Assembly: GCA_044359055.1 (NCBI GenBank) | Contig: JBIKMV010000085.1 | Location: 1 to 11,138, forward strand | Origin: CAMDMI01 sp044359055 | GTDB lineage: Bacteria; Bacteroidota; Bacteroidia; Cytophagales; Flexibacteraceae | DNA: 11,138 nt | Direction: 5' to 3' | Part shown: positions 1-6,034 of the stretch, one piece after another | Numbering within the stretch: the stretch's first letter is position 1 | How the letters are laid out: every line of letters starts with the position of its first letter | Notes under the pieces: generated by a model | Seen by the model: the letters and a program-made list of their open reading frames with translations, nothing else | Databases searched by the model: none | Told to the model about the DNA's origin: nothing | Position numbers and translations under genes: made by a program

Positions 1-213
1 GCCCTGACCTTCGGCCGCGGTAGCCGCAAGGGCACCTACTGCAAACAAAAGAGAATCACCCGGAAGCAAGGGCATCACCACAAGCCCGGTTTCAACAAAG
101 ACAATCAAAAAAAGAATGAGATAAGACAGGGTGCCGTAATCCGCCACTATCTGATTGAGATATTTGTCTAGATGCAGGAAAAAATCCAAAGCTTGTTTCA
201 AGAGGTCAACCAT
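1..213 (-). CDS. DedA family (SNARE-associated/VTT domain) membrane protein, N-terminal fragment
   Basis: The reverse strand is open from an ATG at 213 to the window edge, giving 71 codons with no stop; the C-terminal part lies outside the window. After an amphipathic N-terminus (MVDLLKQALDFFLHLDKYLN) comes a hydrophobic segment (about residues 29-40). It is followed by ETGLVVMPLLPGDSLLFAVG (41-60), the hallmark DedA motif. Glu41 and Asp53 have the same 12-residue spacing as the essential Glu39 and Asp51 of E. coli YqjA. DedA proteins are inner-membrane proteins linked to envelope homeostasis, proton-motive force and lipid carrier or phospholipid flipping; the substrate of this member cannot be told. 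The family is usually about 200-220 aa, so roughly a third is present. The gene lies 146 bp downstream of the lipoprotein gene on the same strand. Family assignment is firm; the subfamily is open. Confidence 0.85.
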   Translation of the reverse strand, partial: MVDLLKQALDFFLHLDKYLNQIVADYGTLSYLILFLIVFVETGLVVMPLLPGDSLLFAVGALAATAAEGQG

Positions 214-336
214 GGGGCAAAGTTGCGGGTAGAAATTCAGAAAGAAAAACGGTTCCAAGGCTTTTCCGACCAGCGTGTCGGGGGTGACTATTAAGGCTGA
301 AATTGTTCAGAAAGGGTCGGGGGTGTGAGTTTTAAA

Positions 337-344
337 CAAACATA
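337..344 (-). promoter_or_regulatory. Candidate Bacteroidota -7 element before the dedA-family gene
   Basis: The reverse strand reads TATGTTTG, an exact match to the Bacteroidota -7 consensus TAnnTTTG, in the gap between the lipoprotein gene and the DedA-family gene. No good TTG (-33) element lies upstream; only a TG dinucleotide sits about 18 nt away. The leader would be over 110 nt. A six-base match is expected a few times by chance in a window this size, so this is only a candidate. Confidence 0.22.
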
Positions 345-359
345 CTTTCCATGTCATGC

Positions 360-1607
360 CTACATCATGATTTCCTGAAGGCTGAACCGTAGTTTTTCTT
401 TCCAGAAATCGCCCGGATTCTCTACTTCCATATGCAAATTGAATTTCCTGTTTTTCTTTTTTGTTGAGGCCTCTATCCTGAGCCGACCACTTTTGAGACG
501 CATATCCATGAAGAAAAGCGCTGGATTTCCGGGATTAAAGGAGGGAATGGAACGGGGTGAAATGCCGGGCATTGAAAGAGTGAGCCAGTTGCCAGGAAGA
601 TGATGCCACTCCAGCTGGTTTAGTGGAATCTGCTCCTTTACTGCCTTTTCGACTTTCTCAGCCGTTTCCCTGTCGGGCCAGGGTGCTGAAATCTGAAAAG
701 TTTCTTTCAGACCTTCCTCATCACAGCCGGTTGCACTCGCCCACAAGGGGCCGGAGATTTGGTCCATGGCTTCCGGCAGTTGAAAATCCGGCGAAATCCC
801 CTCTTTTCCGGCCTGCGTTTTCAGCCAGGAAAACATCAATTTAAGGTCAGGTTTAAGGGCCATGAAGATTCCACAGGTATCTTTCTTCTCCATTTCTGGT
901 CGTGCAAAAGGTAAAATCATATTGGAAAAATTTTCTTCCATTACCTCTGCATCCAGCACCAGTTTTTTATCCCTTAGACTGGCTTTCCCTTTGGCTTCAA
1001 ACTGAAAATCAAACTCCCTGCCGAACCATTCCTGCTGAGCCCAGTTGATTTTAAAGGTCATCAAACCTTCCTGAGGCAGGGGATCTTTTTCTTTACCTAC
1101 ATCATGGGTGCGGATGTATTCAATCAATTCGTCCTCATTGGCCATTGGTCCGGTTATGCCTCTGAAAAAATTCATCAGGGCTATTTTATCATTCCAGACA
1201 CATAAAAAATCGGGAGCACTCAATCCTTTAAAACCATGATTGAGGCTCCTGACCGGATTCAGGGCTTTATTTTTCAACATAGTTTCCCAATGGGAGCTGC
1301 TTGAAATGCCGGCAGTGAAAAAGTAGCCATTCCATTTTTTATCTGCACCCTGAAAAAGATACGCAGGCTGAAAAAAATCAAGGCCTGAGTATTTCGGATC
1401 AAAACCGGCCACAGCAATAAAATCCTGCATCATTTCAGGATTTCTAAGGGATTGAGTGGCCAGTTCCGGAAAATTTATCCGTACAATTACTGCGGCTGAA
1501 TCGGGCAGAAGGTCGGTGGTCTTTTGTTGCCGGCAGGAACTGAATGCGAGTGAAAAAAGAATACATGGCCAGTAAAATATAACATATCCGAACTTCAAAC
1601 GATGCAT
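360..1607 (-). CDS. Predicted lipoprotein, possibly DUF4836-like
   Basis: Function is not known. Starting at the ATG at 1607 gives 415 aa beginning with a textbook lipoprotein signal peptide: MHRLK, a hydrophobic stretch, then LAFSSC with the lipid-attachment cysteine at residue 25. An in-frame ATG at 1664 would add 19 polar residues before the signal peptide, so I prefer 1607. The mature protein opens with a short linker and then LLPDSAAVIVRINFPELATQ. This resembles the opening of Bacteroidota DUF4836 lipoproteins (a 'dispensed Asp-Ala-x-x-Val' pattern followed by a beta strand); the link is from memory of the family and is weak. The rest is a mixed alpha/beta protein without further membrane segments, probably held on the periplasmic or outer face of an envelope membrane. 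It is divergent from groES and lies upstream of the DedA-family gene. No terminator was seen after its stop. Confidence 0.75.
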   Translation of the reverse strand: MHRLKFGYVIFYWPCILFSLAFSSCRQQKTTDLLPDSAAVIVRINFPELATQSLRNPEMMQDFIAVAGFDPKYSGLDFFQPAYLFQGADKKWNGYFFTAGISSSSHWETMLKNKALNPVRSLNHGFKGLSAPDFLCVWNDKIALMNFFRGITGPMANEDELIEYIRTHDVGKEKDPLPQEGLMTFKINWAQQEWFGREFDFQFEAKGKASLRDKKLVLDAEVMEENFSNMILPFARPEMEKKDTCGIFMALKPDLKLMFSWLKTQAGKEGISPDFQLPEAMDQISGPLWASATGCDEEGLKETFQISAPWPDRETAEKVEKAVKEQIPLNQLEWHHLPGNWLTLSMPGISPRSIPSFNPGNPALFFMDMRLKSGRLRIEASTKKKNRKFNLHMEVENPGDFWKEKLRFSLQEIMM

Positions 1608-1829
1608 GGTAGGTGTTTTCAGATTGCTCTGATCCGGATTCAATATTGAGGTTTTTTTCTCCATTTTTCAACTCAGGCAAAAAACATTGTCATACCCAGG
1701 GGTGAAAGGTTTTTTCATTAGGCCAATGGAAACAGGTCTGGCAGAACAACAATCTCTGTTTAAGTCTGTCAAATTTTCTTTTTTCTCTTCTGCAAAAAAC
1801 CGAAATTCTGTCTTTTTGGCATCCGGCAG

Positions 1830-1850
1830 CTCAGTTTTTCCTGAACTGAG
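1830..1850. repeat. Perfect inverted repeat (7-bp stem, 7-nt loop) upstream of groES
   Basis: CTCAGTT at 1830-1836 and AACTGAG at 1844-1850 are exact reverse complements around the loop TTTCCTG. The element ends 63 bp before the groES start codon. It is not followed by a T-tract, so it is not an ordinary intrinsic terminator for plus-strand transcription. It could be an operator for a heat-shock regulator or an RNA hairpin in a longer leader. A 7-bp match could also arise by chance. Confidence 0.4.
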
Positions 1851-1865
1851 ATTCTGGCACAGAAA

Positions 1866-1897
1866 TTGAGTTTTCCGATAGCACTTGTAAAATTTTG
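1866..1897 (+). promoter_or_regulatory. Weak Bacteroidota-type promoter candidate for groES
   Basis: TTG at 1866-1868 and AAATTTTG at 1890-1897 are separated by 21 nt. The second box matches TAnnTTTG except for its first base. The implied RNA start lies only about 10 nt before the groES ATG, a short leader but possible in a group that does not rely on Shine-Dalgarno pairing. The match is imperfect and the confidence low. Confidence 0.25.
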
Positions 1898-1913
1898 ATT
1901 CCAAATATCTACT

Positions 1914-2204
1914 ATGTCAGTAAACATTAAACCTTTGGCAGACAGAGTCTTGGTAAGACCCGCTGCCGCAGAAGAAAAAACTGCTTCGGGTATCATCATA
2001 CCGGATACAGCAAAAGAAAAACCTCAGAAGGGTGAAATCGTTGCCATCGGCGAAGGTAAGACTGCTGAAAACGGCACGCTTGTAAAACCACAGGTAAAAA
2101 TCGGCGACAATGTTCTGTATGGCAAATACGCCGGAACTGAAATCACCATCGAGGGCAAAGATTACCTCATCATGAGAGAATCAGACATTTTTGCAATTCT
2201 TTAA
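1914..2204 (+). CDS. groES: Co-chaperonin GroES (Hsp10)
   Basis: This 96-aa protein has the full-length GroES fold. IKPLADRVLVRPAAAEEKTA (residues 5-24) opens the beta barrel and leads into the mobile loop TASGIIIPDTAKEKP (about 23-37), whose III segment docks on the GroEL apical domain. GEIVAIGEG and KIGDNVLYGKYAGTEI follow, and the C-terminal strand ends ESDIFAIL. A heptameric GroES ring caps the GroEL chamber and drives ATP-dependent folding in the cytoplasm. The ATG at 1914 is the natural start (MSVNIKPLADRV). No Shine-Dalgarno sequence is visible; the leader is A/T-rich. groEL starts 31 bp after the stop, so the two are co-transcribed, as usual for this operon. Confidence 0.98.
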   Translation: MSVNIKPLADRVLVRPAAAEEKTASGIIIPDTAKEKPQKGEIVAIGEGKTAENGTLVKPQVKIGDNVLYGKYAGTEITIEGKDYLIMRESDIFAIL

Positions 2205-2235
2205 TTTCCGTTAATCAATTAATATTCATTAAGTT

Positions 2236-3864
2236 ATGGCTAAGAAAATTTTCTTTGACACTTCAGCCCGCGAAAAACTGAAACTGGGCGTGGACACTCT
2301 GGCTGATGCCGTGAAAGTGACCCTCGGACCAAAAGGCCGGAATGTAATCCTGGATAAAAAATTTGGTGCTCCTTCGGTAACCAAAGATGGTGTAACCGTT
2401 GCCAAAGACATCGAACTGAAGGATCCCATTGAGAACATGGGTGCTCAGCTCGTGAAGGAAGTGGCGTCTAAAACCGCAGACTCAGCCGGAGACGGAACCA
2501 CCACCGCTACCGTACTGGCTCAGGCCATTTTTACCACCGGAATTAAGTCGGTAACAGCGGGTGCCAATCCCATGGACCTGAAAAGAGGTATCGACAAAGC
2601 CGTTTCGGCTGTAGTTAAAAACCTCAAAGCGCAATCCAAAGCCATTTCCAACAATGCTGAGATTGCTCAGGTGGCCACCATTTCTGCCAACAACGACAAA
2701 GAAATTGGTGACATGATTGCCAATGCCATGGAAAAAGTAGGCAAAGACGGTGTTATCACTGTGGAAGAGGCAAAAGGCCGCGAAACCGAAGTAAAAACTG
2801 TGGAAGGTATGCAATTCGACAGAGGCTATCTTTCTCCTTACTTTGTAACCAATACGGACAAGATGGAGGCCGAACTTGATCGCCCTTACATCCTGATTTA
2901 TGACAAGAAGATTTCTTCCATGAAGGAACTTCTGCCGGTACTGGAGCAAACAGCTCAAACCGGCCGGCCGCTTTTGATTATCGCAGAAGATGTGGATGGA
3001 GAAGCCCTTGCTACTCTGGTGGTAAACAAAATCCGCGGTGCCCTGAAAGTTGCTGCTGTGAAAGCACCGGGATTCGGTGACCGCAGAAAAGCCATGCTGG
3101 AAGACATTGCCGTGCTGACCGGAGGACAGGTAATCTCTGAAGAAAGAGGCTACAAGCTGGAAAATGCTACTTTGGAATACCTGGGCGTTGCCGAAAAAAT
3201 CATTGTCGATAAAGACAATACCACCGTGGTAAATGGTTCCGGTAAAAAGGCGGATATCCAGGCACGCATTTCCCAAATCAAAGTACAGATTGAAAATACC
3301 ACTTCTGACTACGACAAGGAAAAATTGCAGGAGCGTCTTGCCAAGCTTTCCGGCGGAGTGGCCATCTTGTACATCGGAGCGGCTACCGAAGTGGAGATGA
3401 AAGAGAAAAAAGACCGTGTTGACGATGCCCTTCATGCTACCCGTGCTGCGGTGGAAGAGGGAATTGTTCCCGGTGGTGGTGTGGCTTTCCTTCGTGCAGT
3501 AGAATCACTTGGACATGTGAAAGGCTACAACGAAGATGAAAACATCGGAGTAAACATTGTAAAAACTGCCCTTGAGGCTCCTCTGCGCACCATCGTAGCC
3601 AACGCAGGCGGCGAAGGTTCAGTGGTAATCAACAAAGTGCGTGAAGGAAAAGCAGATTTCGGATACAATGCCCGTGACGATAAGTATGAAAACTTCTTCG
3701 CAGCCGGTATCATCGATCCTACAAAAGTATCACGCCTTGCGCTCGAAAATGCAGCTTCTATTGCCGGACTTCTGCTCACCACAGAGTGTGTGATTGCTGA
3801 TGATCCTGAAACCAAAGAGCCAATGCCTCCGATGGGTGGTGGTGGTATGGGCGGCATGATGTAA
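2236..3864 (+). CDS. groEL: Chaperonin GroEL (Hsp60)
   Basis: The 542-aa product is full length and highly conserved. The equatorial domain carries the ATP-binding KVTLGPKGRNVILDKKFGAP (27-46), TKDGVTVAKDIEL and GDGTTTAT (around 85-92, with Asp86 matching E. coli Asp87). The hinge and apical regions include TVEGMQFDRGYLSPYF and KAPGFGDRRKAMLEDIA. The catalytic aspartate for ATP hydrolysis is Asp397 in DDALHATRAAVEEG, equivalent to E. coli Asp398. The protein ends in a flexible Gly-Met tail (PMPPMGGGGMGGMM) that projects into the folding cavity. Fourteen subunits form two stacked rings that fold non-native proteins with GroES. It is the second gene of the chaperonin operon, followed by a strong hairpin terminator. 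Nothing is missing or truncated. Confidence 0.99.
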   Translation: MAKKIFFDTSAREKLKLGVDTLADAVKVTLGPKGRNVILDKKFGAPSVTKDGVTVAKDIELKDPIENMGAQLVKEVASKTADSAGDGTTTATVLAQAIFTTGIKSVTAGANPMDLKRGIDKAVSAVVKNLKAQSKAISNNAEIAQVATISANNDKEIGDMIANAMEKVGKDGVITVEEAKGRETEVKTVEGMQFDRGYLSPYFVTNTDKMEAELDRPYILIYDKKISSMKELLPVLEQTAQTGRPLLIIAEDVDGEALATLVVNKIRGALKVAAVKAPGFGDRRKAMLEDIAVLTGGQVISEERGYKLENATLEYLGVAEKIIVDKDNTTVVNGSGKKADIQARISQIKVQIENTTSDYDKEKLQERLAKLSGGVAILYIGAATEVEMKEKKDRVDDALHATRAAVEEGIVPGGGVAFLRAVESLGHVKGYNEDENIGVNIVKTALEAPLRTIVANAGGEGSVVINKVREGKADFGYNARDDKYENFFAAGIIDPTKVSRLALENAASIAGLLLTTECVIADDPETKEPMPPMGGGGMGGMM

Positions 3865-3897
3865 CAGCCCTGCATTTCCACTTAAAGGAAAATATAG

Positions 3898-3933
3898 AAA
3901 CAGCCACTTCGGAAACGGGGTGGCTGTTTTGTT
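3898..3933 (+). terminator. Rho-independent terminator after groEL
   Basis: AAACAGCCAC (3898-3907) pairs perfectly with GTGGCTGTTT (3920-3929). The inner part TTC/GGG can add two G-U pairs and one C-G pair, leaving a GGAAAC loop. The right arm runs into TTTTGTTG. The hairpin lies 33 bp after the groEL stop, so it closes the chaperonin operon. A GTG at 3920 in frame with the downstream esterase lies inside this hairpin and is therefore not its start. Confidence 0.88.
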
Positions 3934-3973
3934 GTCTGAAGCTTCGCCCCAAAGAACCGTCTTAATAAAAATA

Positions 3974-4004
3974 TTTTCCCCTTATCAGGGCATCATTAGT
4001 TTTG
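3974..4004 (+). promoter_or_regulatory. Candidate Bacteroidota promoter for the esterase gene
   Basis: TAGTTTTG at 3997-4004 is an exact match to the -7 consensus TAnnTTTG. An imperfect -33 box, TTTTC at 3974-3978, lies 18 nt upstream. It sits between the groEL terminator and the ATG at 4016, where a new promoter is needed. The implied leader is very short (under 10 nt), which is the main doubt. Confidence 0.35.
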
Positions 4005-4015
4005 CCTCATCAATT

Positions 4016-4816
4016 ATGGTGAAAAAGCAGGAAATAATTGTAAGTAAGCACCTGGACCGGGAAGTACTGCTCGACCTGGTGTATCCTGCAGAAAAATCAG
4101 ATAATCATAATCCTCTTCGGTTGCTGCTCGTTAACGACGGGCAGGATGCCGGAGCCTACCGCCTGCAAGAGGTGATGCACGATGCGCTGACAATGGGGCA
4201 GATTGGCCCAACCCTGGCAGTGGCAGTGCATGTGGGTGAGCGGAGGCAGGAATATGGCATTTCGGGGCGGCCCGATTTTGGAGGCCGGGGTACCAAAGCC
4301 TCACTTTACGCGGCTTTTGTGGAAAAAGAGTTGCTGCCATTTCTTCAAAATCAGTTTGCCATCAGAGCCAATCCGGAGTATTGTGCGGTAGCCGGTTTTT
4401 CTCTCGGTGCCCTTTCGGCCTTTGATTTGTGCTGGCATCTGCCAGGAATTTTCGGAATTGCGGGCTTGTTTTCCGGCAGTTTTTGGTGGCGCACCCGCGA
4501 CCTTGAAGATGGCTATAAACCCTCAGACCGTATTGCCCTGCAACTGGTAAAAGAATCAGACCAGAAAAAGCCTCTGAGATTTTGGTTTCAGACTGGCTGG
4601 CTCGACGAATATGCTGATCGTGATGGAGATGGGCTGATAGATTCTGTGGGCGACACTTTGGATTTGATATCCGAACTCAGAAAACTGGGTTACATGCCGG
4701 GAAGAGAACTGGAGTATCTAGAACTCGGAAACGGACGCCATGACCATAAAACCATGGCCCGGATTTTTCCGGCTTTCCTGAATTGGTGGCAGAAAGGAAT
4801 CTTGTATCAGAGTTGA
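4016..4816 (+). CDS. Esterase D / enterochelin-esterase-like alpha/beta hydrolase
   Basis: Starting at the ATG at 4016 gives 266 aa. The frame stays open back to a GTG at 3920, but that codon lies inside the groEL terminator, so I reject it. The protein fits the putative esterase family PF00756. LRLLLVNDGQDA (35-45) is the strand and oxyanion-region turn. GFSLG (127-131) is the nucleophile elbow with Ser129. TGWLDE (193-198) likely supplies the acid (Asp197), and GRHDHKTM (240-247) the catalytic His242. Residues 201-210 read DRDGDGLIDS, a calcium-loop-like insertion. There is no signal peptide, so it is probably cytoplasmic. The substrate is unknown; relatives act on acyl esters, ferric-siderophore esters or S-formylglutathione. 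The nuoH gene starts 24 bp after its stop and may be co-transcribed. Confidence 0.85.
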   Translation: MVKKQEIIVSKHLDREVLLDLVYPAEKSDNHNPLRLLLVNDGQDAGAYRLQEVMHDALTMGQIGPTLAVAVHVGERRQEYGISGRPDFGGRGTKASLYAAFVEKELLPFLQNQFAIRANPEYCAVAGFSLGALSAFDLCWHLPGIFGIAGLFSGSFWWRTRDLEDGYKPSDRIALQLVKESDQKKPLRFWFQTGWLDEYADRDGDGLIDSVGDTLDLISELRKLGYMPGRELEYLELGNGRHDHKTMARIFPAFLNWWQKGILYQS

Positions 4817-4840
4817 ATGGGAGCTGAAACCTGAATTTCT

Positions 4841-5899
4841 ATGGAAAATGTGCTGATCCAGGGTATTATTCTCCTTTTTTCATCGCTGTCTTTTACGCTG
4901 ACCACAGTCCTGATTTGGTTTTATGCCGAGCGGAAAATCGCTGCTTTCTTTCAGGACCGATACGGGCCCCTTCATGTTGGCAAAGCTGGATTGCTGCAAC
5001 CTGTTGCCGACCTGCTGAAACTGATTCAAAAAGAAACCATTGTGCACTCTGGCGCCCGGAAAAAAATGTTCATAATGGCTCCCCTGCTGGTTTTTACAGC
5101 CGTTTTTTCGGGTTTTGCCCTTGTTCCTCTTTTTCCGTTCGGGACCGGATTTTCACAAATTCCCGGTGGCATCATGATTCTCATGGGCCTGATTTCGATT
5201 GAGTCGGTTGCGATTTTAATGGCTGCCTATGCCAGTAAAAGTCAGTTTCCATTATTGGGTGCCGGCAGGGCTATAGCCCAGATGGTTAGCTATGAGGTGC
5301 CCCTTGCCATTTCCCTGATTTGCTTTTTCTGGATTTCGGATACCTGCAGTCTGCAGGAGATCGAAGCCCTTCAATTGGCCGGGCCAGGTCCTTCTGCGGC
5401 TTTGGGTTGGCCTCTGCAATCTTTGGGCCTGGCAGAAATAGGCGGCATTTTTTCCTGGAATATCCTTCGCTGCCCGGTTCTGATTCTGCTGCTGCCCGGA
5501 TTTTTTCTTTCCATTCTGGCAGAGAGCAACCGGGCTCCTTTCGATATTCCTGAAGGGGAATCAGAAATCATTGGTGGCTACCATACCGAGTACTCCGGTT
5601 TTTTATGGTCAGTATTTTTCCTTGCCGAATATGCTCTGATGCTTATTCTTTCTCTGGTTCTGGTTTTTTTGTTTCTGGGGGGAAAGGCTTCTCCTATTCC
5701 ACGATTCGGGGCTTTGCAATTCCTGTCTGAACCGCATTTTCTTTGGATGGTAATAAAAACCTGGACCCTTGGCCTGCTGATGATATGGATTCGCTGGACT
5801 TTGCCCCGGCTGAGGGCCGATCAGCTGATGGGTTTGTGCTGGAAAGTCCTCACGCCCATTTCATTGCTCGTTTTGGGCTTTGTACTGATTTTCGGTTGA
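4841..5899 (+). CDS. nuoH: NADH-quinone oxidoreductase subunit H (Complex I membrane subunit)
   Basis: The 352-aa, strongly hydrophobic protein has about eight transmembrane segments. Both signatures of the NuoH/ND1 family are present: AERKIAAFFQDRYGP (29-43) and AESNRAPFDIPEGESEI (227-243). The YEVPL loop (151-155) and the C-terminal RWTLPRLRADQLM (318-330) are further family marks. NuoH anchors the hydrophilic arm to the membrane arm and forms much of the quinone-binding chamber and its link to proton translocation. The signature fits respiratory Complex I better than the related subunit of group 4 hydrogenases. Unusually, no other nuo gene adjoins it: an esterase gene lies before it and an aminopeptidase gene after it. 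The ATG at 4841 fits the expected N-terminus. The gene is intact. Confidence 0.95.
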   Translation: MENVLIQGIILLFSSLSFTLTTVLIWFYAERKIAAFFQDRYGPLHVGKAGLLQPVADLLKLIQKETIVHSGARKKMFIMAPLLVFTAVFSGFALVPLFPFGTGFSQIPGGIMILMGLISIESVAILMAAYASKSQFPLLGAGRAIAQMVSYEVPLAISLICFFWISDTCSLQEIEALQLAGPGPSAALGWPLQSLGLAEIGGIFSWNILRCPVLILLLPGFFLSILAESNRAPFDIPEGESEIIGGYHTEYSGFLWSVFFLAEYALMLILSLVLVFLFLGGKASPIPRFGALQFLSEPHFLWMVIKTWTLGLLMIWIRWTLPRLRADQLMGLCWKVLTPISLLVLGFVLIFG

Positions 5900-5968
5900 A
5901 AATCACATCTCAAACCACAAGAAATTTTTAAAGATTTCAGGCAGCCGGGAGAATGGTTTTCAGGGAAA

Positions 5969-6015
5969 GCAAAAAAGCTTTCTGAGTTGCAGCTTTTTGC
6001 CTTTTTTTGTTTTTT
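5969..6015 (+). terminator. Candidate intrinsic terminator after nuoH
   Basis: AAAAAGCT (5972-5979) pairs with AGCTTTTT (5991-5998). The stem can be extended by a GC/GC clamp (5969-5970 with 5999-6000) across one bulged A, with an 11-nt loop. A long T-tract (CTTTTTTTGTTTTT) follows. The stem is A/T-rich and so of modest strength. An alternative hairpin, GAAAGC/GCTTTC around an A6 loop (5965-5982), overlaps it. Its place 70 bp after the nuoH stop fits the end of the esterase-nuoH unit. Confidence 0.5.
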
Positions 6016-6034
6016 AAATCTATCTGTTTTCTGT

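Larger units (their letters stand above)
1608..1913. other. Divergent intergenic region between lipoprotein gene and groES
   Basis: This stretch of about 300 bp separates two divergently transcribed genes and should hold both promoters. Short open frames on either strand have atypical composition and no family resemblance, so I call no gene. It holds a perfect 7-bp stem-loop (1830-1850), an imperfect 13-bp palindrome (1716-1728) centred on GGCC, and a weak promoter-like pair before groES. No CIRCE element (TTAGCACTC-N9-GAGTGCTAA) is present; the nearest resemblance, TAGCACTTG near 1879, has no matching right arm. Confidence 0.6.

Noticed and set aside
1879..1897. Possible CIRCE operator (TAGCACTTG) before groES
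   Set aside because: Only part of the left arm matches; the right arm GAGTGCTAA is absent at the required distance.
1687..1904. Short open frames on both strands of the divergent region before groES
   Set aside because: They overlap one another, have odd composition and no family resemblance, and occupy the space where the promoters must lie.
2482..3435. A 317-codon open frame antisense to groEL
   Set aside because: It lies wholly within groEL, has no recognisable domain, and its composition is what the codon bias of a conserved gene produces on the opposite strand.
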